The translations under genes and the position numbers were made by a program. From the NCBI GenBank assembly GCA_015680685.1, contig MNCI01022636.1:186938-250937 (forward strand): a DNA stretch of 64,000 nt, written 5' to 3'. The notes beneath the pieces were generated by a model that was not told where the DNA came from, searched no databases, and saw only the letters and a program-made list of their open reading frames with translations. Position 1 is the stretch's first letter; each line of letters starts with the position of its first letter. Positions 46,251 to 58,635 of the stretch are shown one piece after another. This stretch comes from Gnetum montanum (taxonomy: Eukaryota > Streptophyta > Gnetopsida > Gnetales > Gnetaceae).

Positions 46251-47740
46251 ACTTGGCTCAGTGAAGAAACTATTATTTTTTCTTAAGGTTTAAGTCTTAT
46301 GATGTTTGTTGGGTGAGGAGATAGATAAGAATGCTATTGTATCAGTTTGTCTCCATGGGTGATTGATTATTCACTACACTAGTAAAGAAGAATTCATTAA
46401 GGAAATGATTAGAAATTGGATACTCATCCTCTTTGTTGTCCCATCACAACTGAGATAAATTATTAGCAGCTACATTCTCAGTGCCTTTGTGATCTATCAT
46501 TGTTAAATCGAACTCATGTAAGATTACAAGCCATCATATGATACAAGGGCTTACCATTGGCTTATTCATGGGGAACCAGATTGCACTATGATCTATATGT
46601 ATATATACTTTATATCCCAATATATAATGTCTAAAATTTTCTAGTGCAAACACTATAGCCATTAATTATTTCACTATGCTAGTGCAATTAAGTTGTGCAC
46701 CAACGATACTTCTACTTGCATAGTGGATGTAATAAGGATGCTTTTGGTCATCTAACTATGTAACTATATCTCCTAAAGCATATTTGGATGTGTCAGTCAT
46801 GATATGGAATGGTTTGGACCATCAAGAGCTTGTAGAATGGATGTTTTTACTAGCTTCTATTTTACATTTTGGAAAGCTAATTCGCATTCCCTGGTCCACT
46901 CAAAAGGTATGCCCTTTTTCATTAATTTTACCAATGGTTTGGAAAGCTTTGAAAAGTTCTCAATAAATATCCTATAGTAACCAGTATGTCCAAGGAATGA
47001 ATATCTTTGAAAGTTTCTAGTTGACAGGTACTTCCTTGGAAAAATTTTATTTTCTCGAGGTCTACATCTATCCCTTTGTGTGAGATTTTGTGCCCTAGTA
47101 CTACACCATCTTAGACCATCAAATGGCTTTTCTGCCAATTGAGCCTCAAATTGGTTTCTACACATCTTCTTAACACTTGCTCTAACTGGTCCAAGGCTTG
47201 ATCAAAGTTTGCTACATAAGTGGAGAAATTATCCATAAATACTTCTACACAATTTCCTATCTGATGTACAAAGATGCTTAAAACTAGTCATTGAAATGTT
47301 GTAGGGGCATTATACAAGAGAAATAGCATATGTTTGTATGAAAACACTCCCCAAGAATTAGTGAACGTAGTCTTGGCTTGGTCTTCTAGGGCTATTTGTA
47401 TTTGATTATATCTACTATATCCATCCATAAAGCTATAGTAGTGATTCCCTATGATGGTTTCTAAGACTTGGTCAACAAATGACAACAGAAAGTGATATTT
47501 GAATATTACCATATTCAATAGCCTAAAATCTATGTACACCCTCCATTTCCCTCTCCTTTTAGGCACAATAACTAAGGGGCTAACCCATTCGCTATCAGCA
47601 ATGGGGTATATGAACCTATCCTTGAGAAGCTATTCAATTTATTCCTTGACTACTTGCTTTAGCTTTAGGTTCAAATGCCTTTGCAGTTGTCTTCGAGGCT
47701 TCATGAAGGGGTTGGTGTAAATTGTATGTTGGCATATCCT
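46251..47740 (-). pseudogene. RNase H and reverse transcriptase of B copy 3
   Basis: RT at 47288-47566: 'KRRGKWRVYIDFRLLNM', 'LETIIGNHYYSFMDGYSRYNQIQIALEDQAKTTF' region, 'NAPTTFQ'. The catalytic box is near 47230, the connection 46857-47165 ('LGHTGYYRIFIENFSKLSKPL'). RNase H (46380-46830) is retained here though lost in copy 2. Stops and shifts break it. Confidence 0.75.
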
Positions 47741-48620
47741 AGGATCTATTCCAATTAATTTAGTATATGATGAAGTGAAGGCTTTTGACCATCTATTGAT
47801 TACCTTTAGTAGTTCTTCTTTCTATTGCAGACCAAGATTAGAGTTGATAATTACCATTTTTAGATTTTTAAGGAACATGTATTCCATACTAGTGGGCAAT
47901 GGTTTCAACTTGAGTGGCTCCTACTTAAATTTCTCAAGGATTTCTAACTTTCCCTAGTTGACATTTTCAAGGTTGAGACTTGGAAGTTGGTAGTGAACTT
48001 GCTCTAATGTATCTATGCTATTAATGTAAGTGCATGTCAAACCCACAGTTGGTTCCATACATATGATTGAACTACTTTCTTGATCAATTATCAGCCACTA
48101 GGTACCTTCCTATTATGTGGATATTGCATATAGGTATCTTTGTATGTTAATCACTTGTGCACACTGATTGCATGAGGAAATTCTAAACTTTGTACAAAGC
48201 ATGTCCTCTACATGTAATTACACCATATGTCACTATATGTGATGCATGAAACTTTCTTCTTCTTGATCTTTCTGAATGTACTTTCCTTTGATATTTTTAA
48301 TGAAAGATCAAGGATTCCTAGGTATGCATCGATGGTGCTCTTCCCATTATGATTGAGAAGTTCCCCTTACTATTGTTTACCTAAATCACTAGGAAATCAA
48401 CTAGGTATGACCATTCACAAACAGTGATAAAAATGTCCTCAACTAGTCCCAATGGGATAATGATGGATTGGTCAGCCAACTCTAAGTGAATGTTGCTCTT
48501 AATGGAGGCAAGTTCTAGGCCTTGTACATTTCTTAACAAATCAAGTTGATACCAAAACTTGAATCCAAAAAAACCTAGCACAATACATTTCTAGCGATTT
48601 GTATGTATATCAAAGGACTC
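47741..48620 (-). pseudogene. protease and linker of B copy 3
   Basis: The minus strand near 48340-48600 carries the protease flap region ('LADQSIIIPLGLVEDIFITVCEWSYLVDFLVI'-type, 48381-48581) after a decayed active site. The linker at 47800-48060 is homologous to 25764-26018. Broken. Confidence 0.55.
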
Positions 48621-51341
48621 CCATGATCAAATAATTTCTAGGGAAGGTGGCCAACTTTGATCCAATCAGTGATGGCATGTGTTATCATGGTCGTATGCAT
48701 TGAGTGTAGCGGTTGAGTTGAAGGAGGCCTCAAAGTTTTGATTGATACTGAGGCATCTAAGGAATTATTTGCTTGTGATTACAAGGGCTTGGTTGGTCTA
48801 TTGGTTCTAAAAAAATGTCTTTTCTTCATGTGGTTGTTGGAACCAATAGTATGTTGAGAGTTTATAGCCCTTGTGGCATTATGTTGCTAGGGCTAGGCAG
48901 GGATTTCACCCTGCATAGCTAGAGTAGGTGGTAGTGGAGCTATTGGTGGAAGAGATGTAGCTGGATGAGAAGGATGATATGCTTGTGGAATATCACATCT
49001 AGAAGAGGGAGCCCCATAATACTCATAGGCTTAGTAGTGAGGTTGAGGAGTGATGTGACTAGTACAGTCACGTGGGGAGATTGGCTACTGCATGTAATAT
49101 TTGTATAGGTCAGGTTTTCGATAAGGGTACTATTGCCTTGGTGGTGGCATTCCCCATTATTTTGGGTGTTGCCACTATTGATATTGCTCAATTAGTTGTG
49201 GTGGAGTTCCACTTGGATAATACATTAAGGGTTGATGGAACTGTCTTAGGTTACCTTGGTGGTAAGGTAAACTTTGGGGTGTTTGCCATTTTTTCAATTG
49301 TGGGTTGAGTGCATACAATCCAGACTCTTGTAAATGTGAGATTATAGGGAAACATCTCTAAGGATGGTCATATTAACATATTTCACATCCACTATCATTA
49401 TCTATTTCCAACTCCACAACCCCTTCGATGATTGAAAATTTTCCCTTGCCCTTGCTACGTGCATGTTTAGCTTCTCTCTTTTTTATTTTTTCATGATCAC
49501 TACCTTGTTCTCTAGACTCCTCTACTATATTAAGAATAGATTAAAATATATTAACTAGGAAATTCGATAATTGGTATACCTTTGTTGATACTTCTAATGT
49601 CAACTTTTGGATAGGATAAGGTTTCCTATTCACCATCTCTTTGAGTGGTGACTCTTCTTCATCCTCACAAAATCTTACTCCCCTCTTTCAGAGGGAAGGA
49701 TCTTAGTTATACTATACCACACTTTCTCACTTCCATAACTCATCTTCTTCCTTAATAACTTGCTCCAATATTCTTTGAATTTTATGGGACCTAAGTTCAA
49801 ATAGTCTTCCTTAGGAATAATTCCCAAAGGGTTCTTCTTGTTTGATGCCTAAGCCCATCCACAAGATGCATAGTTGATCCCTTTGCAAATAACCATGGCT
49901 AGGACAACAGTGTAATAGTGCATAATATCGACCCATGGAAACATCCAAGGGTTCATTTCCTTCTTGTTTCTAGCCTTGTATTTTCTTTCACAAGTTAGAC
50001 ACTTGGGAGTACATTTGCTACTTGTCATTAAATAGTTCTAACATAGTACTTGAGCTATGAATGGATTCTAATTCTAAAGAGCAATACTAGATTTTCATTT
50101 CTTTAACTAGTGTCCATGGAAATAACTTAATATTTTTCCATTTTTCTCTATATTTTGTAAGGTAAACGTATCATGGAATTCTTGTAAGTGATTATAAGGA
50201 TCAGTGTTGTATCCCTCTTCAAATCATGGGATATTGTTCATATCTAATCTCTTGATCCTACTATCTTTCTAGTGCCTTGCTGGAATTTTAACAACCTTAG
50301 TTATGTCCAACATACTTTGAGTAGCGAGGAGGGGTTCATCGTGATCATCTCCTCCATGGCAACTATAATGCCTATGTTGTTCCCTACTCTTCCTTATTCT
50401 ATGTCGTGACTCTCTAGAGTGCCCTTGTCCCTTTTCCTGGCTTTTTCTTCTATGACTTCCACTTTTCCTACCTTTATCACCATGGTCTTTTTCCTTATGA
50501 CTATGTCTAGATACTAAAGGAGAGGATGAATGAGGTGATAAAGGTGAGGAAGAAGGAGAACCGTCACCATGACAGTGTCTACTACCTTCTCCTCTATAGT
50601 CTCGGCCTCAATTGCAATTGTGATTAGAATGTCCACATTTATCATGAGTTTGTGTCCATTTTTCAAACCCTTTGTGCCTGTGGATATCAAAGGCTAGGTT
50701 ATGAATAGTAAAATGAAGGTTCTAATACACAACCCCTTTGCCAAATTTAAGGTGAGGAACATCATTGTGTGGCCAACTGCCTAAGGTAGGTTCACCACCC
50801 TCATTTTCACTTAAAACATGTGGTGAATCCTAGGACAACTTACCCTTCAAAGACATATGATGTCTCTCCTATTATAAATCTCTTTGACGTTGTGTATCTT
50901 TGGGATGGTATTCTCTCAATTGATGGTCTTGCACAATGTATTTTGCATGTAAGTGTGATATGCTAATTTGTGTGAGGGCACAAAGAAGCATGCTTGGAAC
51001 TGAATGATCGGGAAGTAACACTATGTTCCCTTCTAAGTCTTGCCATCATAGTTGTTCATCTTAATGAAGGATAAAGGTGAACTCTATTATATACTCATTG
51101 GGATAAATATATATCACTTGAACTTGTTGAGTGACTGGTAGATCAACGTCATATGTATTACGCCACCGATTGTTTCTTGTTTAGACCTAGGCAGTGAGGT
51201 GCTTTTGTATGAAGAAGGAGACATACTTGTCTGTTTAGTGTGAAATGTATTCTTATTTATTATTTTCTTAATCAATACTATTGGTTTGTTCTAATGATGT
51301 GAATGATTTCCTATGTTCTAATTAGCGCACAAACAACTAAG
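48621..51341 (-). pseudogene. gag and linker of B copy 3
   Basis: Same layout as copies 1 and 2: charged N-terminal part about 50330-50720, capsid near 50150-50240, knuckle-like cluster near 49380-49400, proline-rich linker 48870-49310. The 49072-49308 plus ORF is the shadow also seen at 40425-40661 plus and 24509-24745 minus. Confidence 0.55.
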
Positions 51342-51360
51342 TACCCAGCAACCATGCCAA

Positions 51361-52334
51361 TGATGAGCAGTGAGGAACCCCTACGCTCAACCATATGAAT
51401 ATGAGCATTTCAAGCATGATTCGGTAAAATTTCAAGGACTAAGTGATTATGCATCTTTGTGGAACAATGATGGGATGGTTGATTGTTGTCTTCCCAAGCT
51501 TACCTGTATGTCATGATTGTATGGTTAAGCAAGCTTGAGGCATATGATTTTTATAGCTTTTATGTTTTTATGTCCTACACTAGTAAGGAAGGAGAGACGT
51601 AACTAAGTGGCTAATTTAACTTAACTACACATTAACTAAGTTCTAACTAATCCTAACACTAGCATCTATTCCCACTTTTTGTACACATCTTGAACTAGTG
51701 CAACACTACTAGGATTACCAAACACTAATCATTACTGGGTTACCAAGCATTACACATATGCTCGAAGTGGTCATGCTTGTGTAACTTAACAATTTGCTTA
51801 ATTGATCAAAATGAATTGTTGTGCTAATAACAGAAATGTAAAGTGCATAAAATAAAATAAATGCATAAGAAAATAAAATAAAATAAATGTGTAAGAAAAC
51901 AAATTTGAAATGTTGCAAGTATGAATCAAAGAGCTTGTCTTTATTGTCGTACACAAGGTATGCTCAGGTACACAATACTCAAATAAATATCCATCCACTC
52001 TTAGACCTCCTACTGTGGGCACTTGGAAAATAGTCTAACTTTCAAATAAACTACAAGAGTTTTTCTACTTGACTGCTAAAAGACTTCCTCTCAATTGTGT
52101 GCCTGGGCACTGTATTTATAAAGTTGGGATCAACTACTCTAATAATTAGAGTAACTACTTTAATAACTAGAATAACTACTAAAGCAACTGCTAGAGTAAC
52201 GACTCTAATAATTAGAATAACTACTAGAGTAACCACTAGAGTAGCCACTCTAATAATTGGAGTAACTGCTAGAGTAACCTCTAGAGTAACCACTCTAATA
52301 ATTAGAGTAATTGCTAGAGTAACCACTCTCATCA
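51361..52334 (-). mobile_element. B array outer LTR (5' LTR of copy 3)
   Basis: 974 bp, minus strand, TGATGAGAG at 52334 to CTCATCA at 51361, followed by primer site TGGCATGGTTGCTGGG (about 51344-51359). It has the longest U3 array (52130-52330) and TATA at 52111-52123. It corresponds to LTR 21508-22463 in the left arm. Confidence 0.85.
52130..52330 (-). repeat. U3 tandem array of B outer LTR
   Basis: About 200 bp of AGTAACTACT / AGTAACCACT and TAATAATTAG units. All six frames are open for long stretches because the unit has few stops. The ORFs at 52051-52332 and 52097-52372 are artefacts of it. Confidence 0.9.
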
Positions 52335-52339
52335 GCTAT
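52335..52339. repeat. target-site duplication of B array, outer side
   Basis: GCTAT, one base different from GCTAC at 33969-33973. The flank beyond it is collinear with 21470-21507 inverted. Confidence 0.75.
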
Positions 52340-53205
52340 AAAATTTTTATGAACTATTATAATAATTTTTGAAAAGTGGAAGGTTTAAAGAGTATAGATC
52401 ATGGGCTTTAAAATCTTGAGAGTACAAAAATATCCTTAAAGTTTGATGTAGATTGTAAGATGTGTTCTACCACTACATCAACACTTGTCTATCTCAACCG
52501 ATCTAGTTTTGAACATTATCTACAATAGGTTCTCTCTACTCTTGATGATTTCTACTGAGGGAAAGGTTTGAACTCTTAGATCTTACTTTTCTCTAAAAGT
52601 CTAAAGTTCTGCTGAACGCAAAATGATCTAAAAGTCTTGAAAACTCCATTAATTCTTACTTAAGTAAGGCATTAATTTGATGATTCTTTTGTAGTTTGAT
52701 TTTGTAAAATTTTGGACATTTGTAAAGCATATTTGGATCATTTTTATGGTCAAAAACTACAACATGTGTACTACCAGCATTTTTGACCTTTTGTACCTAA
52801 AACACCAATGTATATGACACTTTTCACCACCCAAAACTATAGCATATGGGCCACCAACGTATGTGATTTTTTCTACCAAATTTTGTAGCATATTGGGGCT
52901 ATTTTCATGGCCCAAATTCCAAGATGTGGAACATTTTAGTTCCACACATTGTCCCACACACATGCATAGTGTGTGGGATAGGGTGGTATAGCATATGGAT
53001 AAAATGACATCATGTTCAATTATTTTTGAATCTCACACACTAGCATAAGGAAAATTCATAGTGTGTGGGCTATAAATCTCACTCTTTTACATTAAAAATG
53101 GTCAAAAGCTTTGCCAAAATAAGGCCAAAATGTAATATTTTTAATGGGAAAATAAGAAAACTATTTCTACCTTTAAATTCCCATCAAATTACAATTATTT
53201 CTACC
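52340..53205 (-). mobile_element. 3' LTR of element A, first part (right arm)
   Basis: Inverted match to 20740-21507. The first part of the LTR and the adjoining 3' region are missing: sequence matching left 20297 joins LTR sequence around 53195-53215, at a repeated 'TTTCTACCTTTAAATTCC'. The deletion may have used that repeat. Confidence 0.65.
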
Positions 53206-55262
53206 TTTAAATTCCACCTTAGGATGCATCAGCCCCTTGGTTATCTTAGTAATTTGCTTCCTCATATTTTTAGGGTAAAAACCTTCATTTGGTTTCATTC
53301 CCAAGGCCAAACTTTGCTTGATTTTCTTGTTGAATCGGATGTGCTACATTCAGTGAATTGAGTAATAGAGAATGTTGAGGGAGATGTCACATGATCATGG
53401 TGCATGGATGTAAAACATAGCTTTTCATTGTTAGCAAGGTAAGGAAGGCTACAATTTAGTTATGAGGTTATGACGCAAGAGGATTAACTGAGATGATGTG
53501 AGATAAGCATCATTGAAAAGGTCAAATAAGCTAATCAAATCTCATGCATTGAGATCCCTTGGTAACTTAGCACTATGATGAGTCACACTTTTGTGATGAA
53601 TTCAAGATCATCCTGCAAACACAACTTGAAGAGGATTAGAAAATAGCTTAATGAATTCATATGATTACAAGAGATTACATAAGGCCATGTTAAAGAAAAA
53701 ATAGATACAGGCCATAATTGGTTACAAATAGTAGAACATTAAAAATATATGTTTTGTTTAATAGATTAATACAAAGTTTGTAGTCTTTTGAGATGACAGA
53801 AATACGATAAGAGGTCATGTGCACTTACTTGTTGTAGGCTAATAAAGTTATCAATGATCATCATCCATTTAAAATTATAAATAAGGGAAAACAAAGGCTA
53901 CAAGAAAATAGTTCAATGTTAGATATAATAAGATTTGAGATAGGAATGGTTGATCGGATTGATCAACTCATTTCCATCCATGTCCATCAACTTGGATGCT
54001 CTATTATCATAAGCTTTTGGAATCAAGAAAGGTCATTTCCAATTAGCCAAGGACTTATCTACATGTTTGAGAATGATCTTGAGGACAAGGTCTTCTTCCT
54101 TGACTTTCCACCTATTTAGATTGTGATGATGCCATTATTTCTACTTATCTTAATATTTTTCAATGTTATCAAGTGTTTCTATTTTTTATTTCTTCATTAA
54201 ATCAAGCTAAATGATATGCATCTCCTTATTCTTCTCATCATTAATGAATTCAGATAGAGCTATCCTTATGGAACTTGCAATTTAAGAGGCAAAAAAACTT
54301 CAAACTCATAAACTAGGCTATAATAGATGGATTTGGTTATAATTTTAAAGGTTGTCCTGTAGGTCCAAAGAGCATACAGGTGTTGTTCATGATACTTGGA
54401 TTTACCATTGCTTAACATTTTCTCAAGGAGTTTTATATTGACCTTATTATTTGTTTTAGCTTGACCATTAGCTTGTGGATAGTATGGTGATGAAAATGAA
54501 TGTTTAATATTTAATTGTTGATAAAATATTTTCATCTCTTAGCTACTAAATTATGGTCCATTTTCTATGATGATCATTAAAGGTAGGAAAAAATGGGATA
54601 CGATATTATCCAATACCAATTTGAGACTTGTTGTGTTATTGTTTTATTTAGTGGAATAGATTTAATCTACTTTGTGAAATACTTAGTTGTAGTAATGATG
54701 AAGCTATGGCCTGAAGAAAAATCAAGAGCTATATGTTTTCATATATCAATTTCCCATCATTGAAATGGTCATGTGATCTAAGTAGTATTTAACTCAGTCA
54801 ATGACATATGTATTAGGTTGTTGTATGGTTGATAGATCTCACAAATTTTAACCTTTTGTAGGTAGTCACTTTCCATGTATGTCTAATAGTATCCTAAGCA
54901 TCTAATCTTTGTGGACATGGCTCTAGGTCTTATATGTCCTTCACATATACCCTCATATACCTATTCAAGAACCATGAGGTCTTTTGTTTTACTTAAGCAT
55001 ACTAACAATATACCATCATAGGACCTTTGACATAATGTAATATTAGATATAATGTTTTATTGTTTTTTATATTTTATGTACAGTACCCTTTTTAGGGCTA
55101 GTTAGGTTTTGTGGAGGTTTACCTTGCATTAACTAAAACTTAATGTCATCATATCACTCTTGTTGAGGAACATTACTGATGGTGGCTATAGTGGTTTATT
55201 TAGTATTCTACGTGATGGAAAGAGAATAGTTCTCCATCAAGGAAGATACTTTGCTAAACACA
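53206..55262 (-). pseudogene. Tat-like integrase and 3' region of element A (right arm)
   Basis: Mirror of 18280-20297. The 54266-54535 frame (89 codons) shows 'LNIKHSFSSPYYPQANGQAK', better preserved than the left copy, which lost the 'NGQ' codons. It continues 'LWTYRTTFK' and 'SLVYEFEVFLPLKLQ'. The C-terminal part lies on the minus strand at about 53925-54110. The plus ORF 53916-54119 is a shadow. The target site of C at 55241-55245 is uninterrupted here. Stops present. Confidence 0.75.
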
Positions 55263-56950
55263 TCAAATGTCAAAATTAAAGCTAATATGATAATGTCATT
55301 GAATAAGATGTTCTTTGGTTAGAAAATATGTTGGATATCAACATCTATAAATTGTAGCATGAGTTTTTTGGATAGTTCATAGTTAGATTGTAAATGTTTA
55401 GCTTTGCATGTGTAGACTTTTGTTGGTTAACCACTAGTTGCAAATCACCTTTTATCATTAAACATGTAATTCCTTAGTTATAAGATACCATCATTCCATT
55501 GATTAACCTTTCATATTTTGCTATGTTGTTAGTACATGGGAATTTGAAATTATAAGCAAAAGGTTGTATGCCACTAGAGGATACTATGATGATGGTAGCT
55601 ACATTGTCTTCATGTGTAGTCAAAGCTCTATCAAAGTGCATGATGATCTCATATCCTTTGGGTACTTCATTGAAAATTTTGACATGATCATGATCCTCAA
55701 TTTTGGAAGTGGTAAGTTGTCTATCTATAGATTGATCTTTCATTGAGGCTTGGGAGATGTAATGTAGATCAAACTCAATTACTATGGTCTTCCATCAAGC
55801 TATTTGACTACTCTCATAGATGTTGATCATTATAATCCTAGCATGTTATCCTTGCATACAATGTCAGATTTGCTCATAAAAAGGTAGTGTCTCTATTTCT
55901 TTAGAGACAAGACTAAGGCTAAACACTAACTCCATGGGTAATCAAATATCTATCAAAGTGCATGATGATCACATATCCTTCAAGTACTTCATTGACAATG
56001 TTGACATGATCATAAGGAAATTCAAGATCTATGGCTACATTATCCTTAATTGAGAAAGTGGTAAGTTGTCCTACTATAGCTTGATATTTCATTAACGCTT
56101 GGGAGATGTAATGTAGGTCAAACTTAGCTATTATGGTTTTCCACTAGGCTATTTGGCTACTCTCATAGATGTTGTTCATTATGAGTCTTAGCATGTTATC
56201 ATTGCATACAATGTTGACTTGACTCTTACAGAGGTAGTATCTCAACTTATTTAGAGACAATACTAGGCTAAACAATGCCTTTTAACCTTAGTGTATTAGG
56301 CCTCATATGCTACCAATGCATGGCTCAAGTAGTAGATAGGTAACTCTACTCCATCATCTCATTTTTAATACAGAAAAAAATGCCATGGAGATTTCAAATA
56401 TTGCAAGGTAGATGTAGAATTATTTATCCATATAAGAACGATACATGATAGGTAGTTGGACCAATTCTTGTTTAATATTGTCTACGGCTTATTGACATTG
56501 ATAGTATCCATATCCATGAGTCTTAAGATAAACCTATGAATAAATTACAATTTACCTTATAAAGCTCATAGTTTCTTAAATTTAATAGGTATTTTCAAAT
56601 TGGTTATGCTCTTAACCTTATTAGGGTCAACTTGTATCCCTTCCTTGGATACTATGAAACCAAGCATGTTATTGAATTTAACACCAAGGACATAGTACTT
56701 AGGATTAAGTCTAAGCTTATATTTCAGACATCATTGAAGTACTAGGTTTAGGTCATGACCATGGTCATTGGCTATTTTGGACTTAATAGCTATAGCATTA
56801 ACATTATCATTCAATAACCCTAATATGTACTCACTAATGATGTAGATCATGGCTTATTGATAGGTTGCCGCTTTGTTCTTCAAACTAAATGACATCATTA
56901 TCAAATAGAAGGTTTCCCAAGGGGGCATGAAGATTATGTGCAACTTATGG
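55263..56950 (-). pseudogene. Tat-like RNase H and partial RT of element A (right arm)
   Basis: Mirror of 6667-8411. The 55474-55743 frame (89 codons) contains the second, archaeal-type RNase H core 'FKFPCTNNIAKYERLINGM'. Just downstream on the minus strand is a 'DLQLVVNQ' match to the family's DSQLVVNQ. RT is truncated: about 950 bp matching left 5710-6665 is missing at about 56950, removing the RT N-terminus, the pol start and part of the adjoining LTR. The repeat seen at 7560-8040 is present here too (55670-56110). Confidence 0.75.
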
Positions 56951-56959
56951 ATTAATGAA

Positions 56960-57856
56960 TTTCTCATGTGTAAAATGAATTTTATAACTCACAAGTTGTA
57001 AATTTCATTTAAGATAATGTGTGATGGCTCAAAACATTAATATGTTACCAAAATTGGCAACAAAAAGCCAAAAAATTTGGTGGCATATAGATTGGAGTTT
57101 GGGCCATGAAAATAGCCCAAATGTGACATCAAATTTGGCAAGAAAAGATACATACATTGGTGGTTCATGGGCTGTAATTTTGGATTTTAGAAAGTGTTAA
57201 ATACATTGGTANGAAAGCTTCCAAAATGTGGCAGAATTAGTTAGAAATCATGGAAAAATCATATAAACAAAAAATAAAAAAATTCACAACCTATTTAAGC
57301 AAAAGTTTGCATAATTTTAAGGAATCTTAAATCATTTTTCTTTCAACAGGACTAGAGACTTTTAGAGTAGAGAAAAAATTTAAAATTCCATAGCTATTTC
57401 TCAACCAGTGTAGACTATCATAGAAGAGAAAATCAATGACAACTAAAGTTAAAAAGCATATTTGTATGAATATTGTAGCAAAATGCATCTTGCAATATTC
57501 ATCAAAACTCAAAGATATTCTTATATTTCTAAAGTTTTCAAAACCCATAATCTATAGTTTTTGAACCTTTATTTCCAACATTTTATTTATGAAAATGATT
57601 AAAACAGAAATTTGTAGTGATTACTTGCTTTGTCATGTTTTATTTTCTCTCTATTCTAGTTGCTATGCTATACATTTTGTTTGACCATTTGTTTTTGCCT
57701 TTATTTTATCACATTCGATAACAGACATATAAGTCCTCAATTGATTGACAAGATCATTTGAGCTACTTTGGATCCTTTTTCAAGGCTTCTTGGATCTAGG
57801 GTTAAACTTTGCTACACTAGGGTTTTTGATTTTCTAGCACCAAATTTTCCAGTCAT
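56960..57856 (+). mobile_element. A-family LTR, inner inverted copy (right arm), 5'-truncated
   Basis: Mirror of 4797-5705. The first approximately 165 bp of the LTR are lost in the 56950 deletion. It is followed by a primer-site-like CTAGCACTAAAAGGAGGG at 57865-57882. A single N at 57212. The minus-strand ORF 57327-57548 is LTR sequence. Confidence 0.55.
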
Positions 57857-57884
57857 TAGAGTTTCTAGCACTAAAAGGAGGGCC

Positions 57885-58635
57885 TTTACCTAAATTTTTT
57901 CTCAAAACGTATCTTCCAATCCATTGCCTATTTTTGCCATTTCTTGTCAACATATTTATAACATGAAAAATTGTTTTGGGTTTTCGAAAACTTCAATATA
58001 TAAAACTAAAATAAAGTTTCAGCTTAAAAAAGAATTTTTCCATTACATTTTCACAACATAGTTGTAGTGTTGCCCCTCTTTCCTGCAAATATATAATTTT
58101 TTAAAAAACTTAATTTTAATCATTGCAATGCACACCACCACCTCAACTCACTACTCTAGGAAGTTTTAAATTTGAATTTTTTAGTTGTTATACATATTAG
58201 TTTCCTTAGTTCTTTCACCTACACCTTGTAACTTTCCTATGTTTAGTTGCACACATTGAAGCCCATTTCCTATTTTCTCAATGTAGCTAAAAATTAGAAA
58301 ATTTCATGAGAAATTTTTAATTTTTAATATTTCATTGCAATTGCAATTAATACATCGGAGTTTCATAAGTTAAAACTCTAAATACGTTGCCAGTTTAAAA
58401 ATTTGGAACCTTTATAATTTAGCTTATTATAATTTATAAGTTAGCTTATTACATTTTACAAGTTAGCTTAATACATTTTACAAGTTAGTTTAATACAAGC
58501 TTAGCTTATACGTTGAGATTTTGACAACTTGAAACTCTTACACATTAGAGTTCATAAGTTAGGACTTTCATACATTGTCCTTACACATTTTATGCCTCTT
58601 AGTCATTCCACAATGTTAGCATACAACTTCATACA
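57885..58635. other. leader region of element A (right arm), no gene seen
   Basis: Mirror of 4051-4768. AT-rich with short direct repeats of 'TAGCTTATTACATTTTACAAGT' type at about 58440-58500. No frame of note. Confidence 0.45.

Noticed and set aside
52051-52372. Overlapping long frames on both strands, rich in Val/Thr/Leu/Ile
   Set aside because: They are by-products of the 10-bp U3 tandem array, which lacks stops in several frames. Not a protein.
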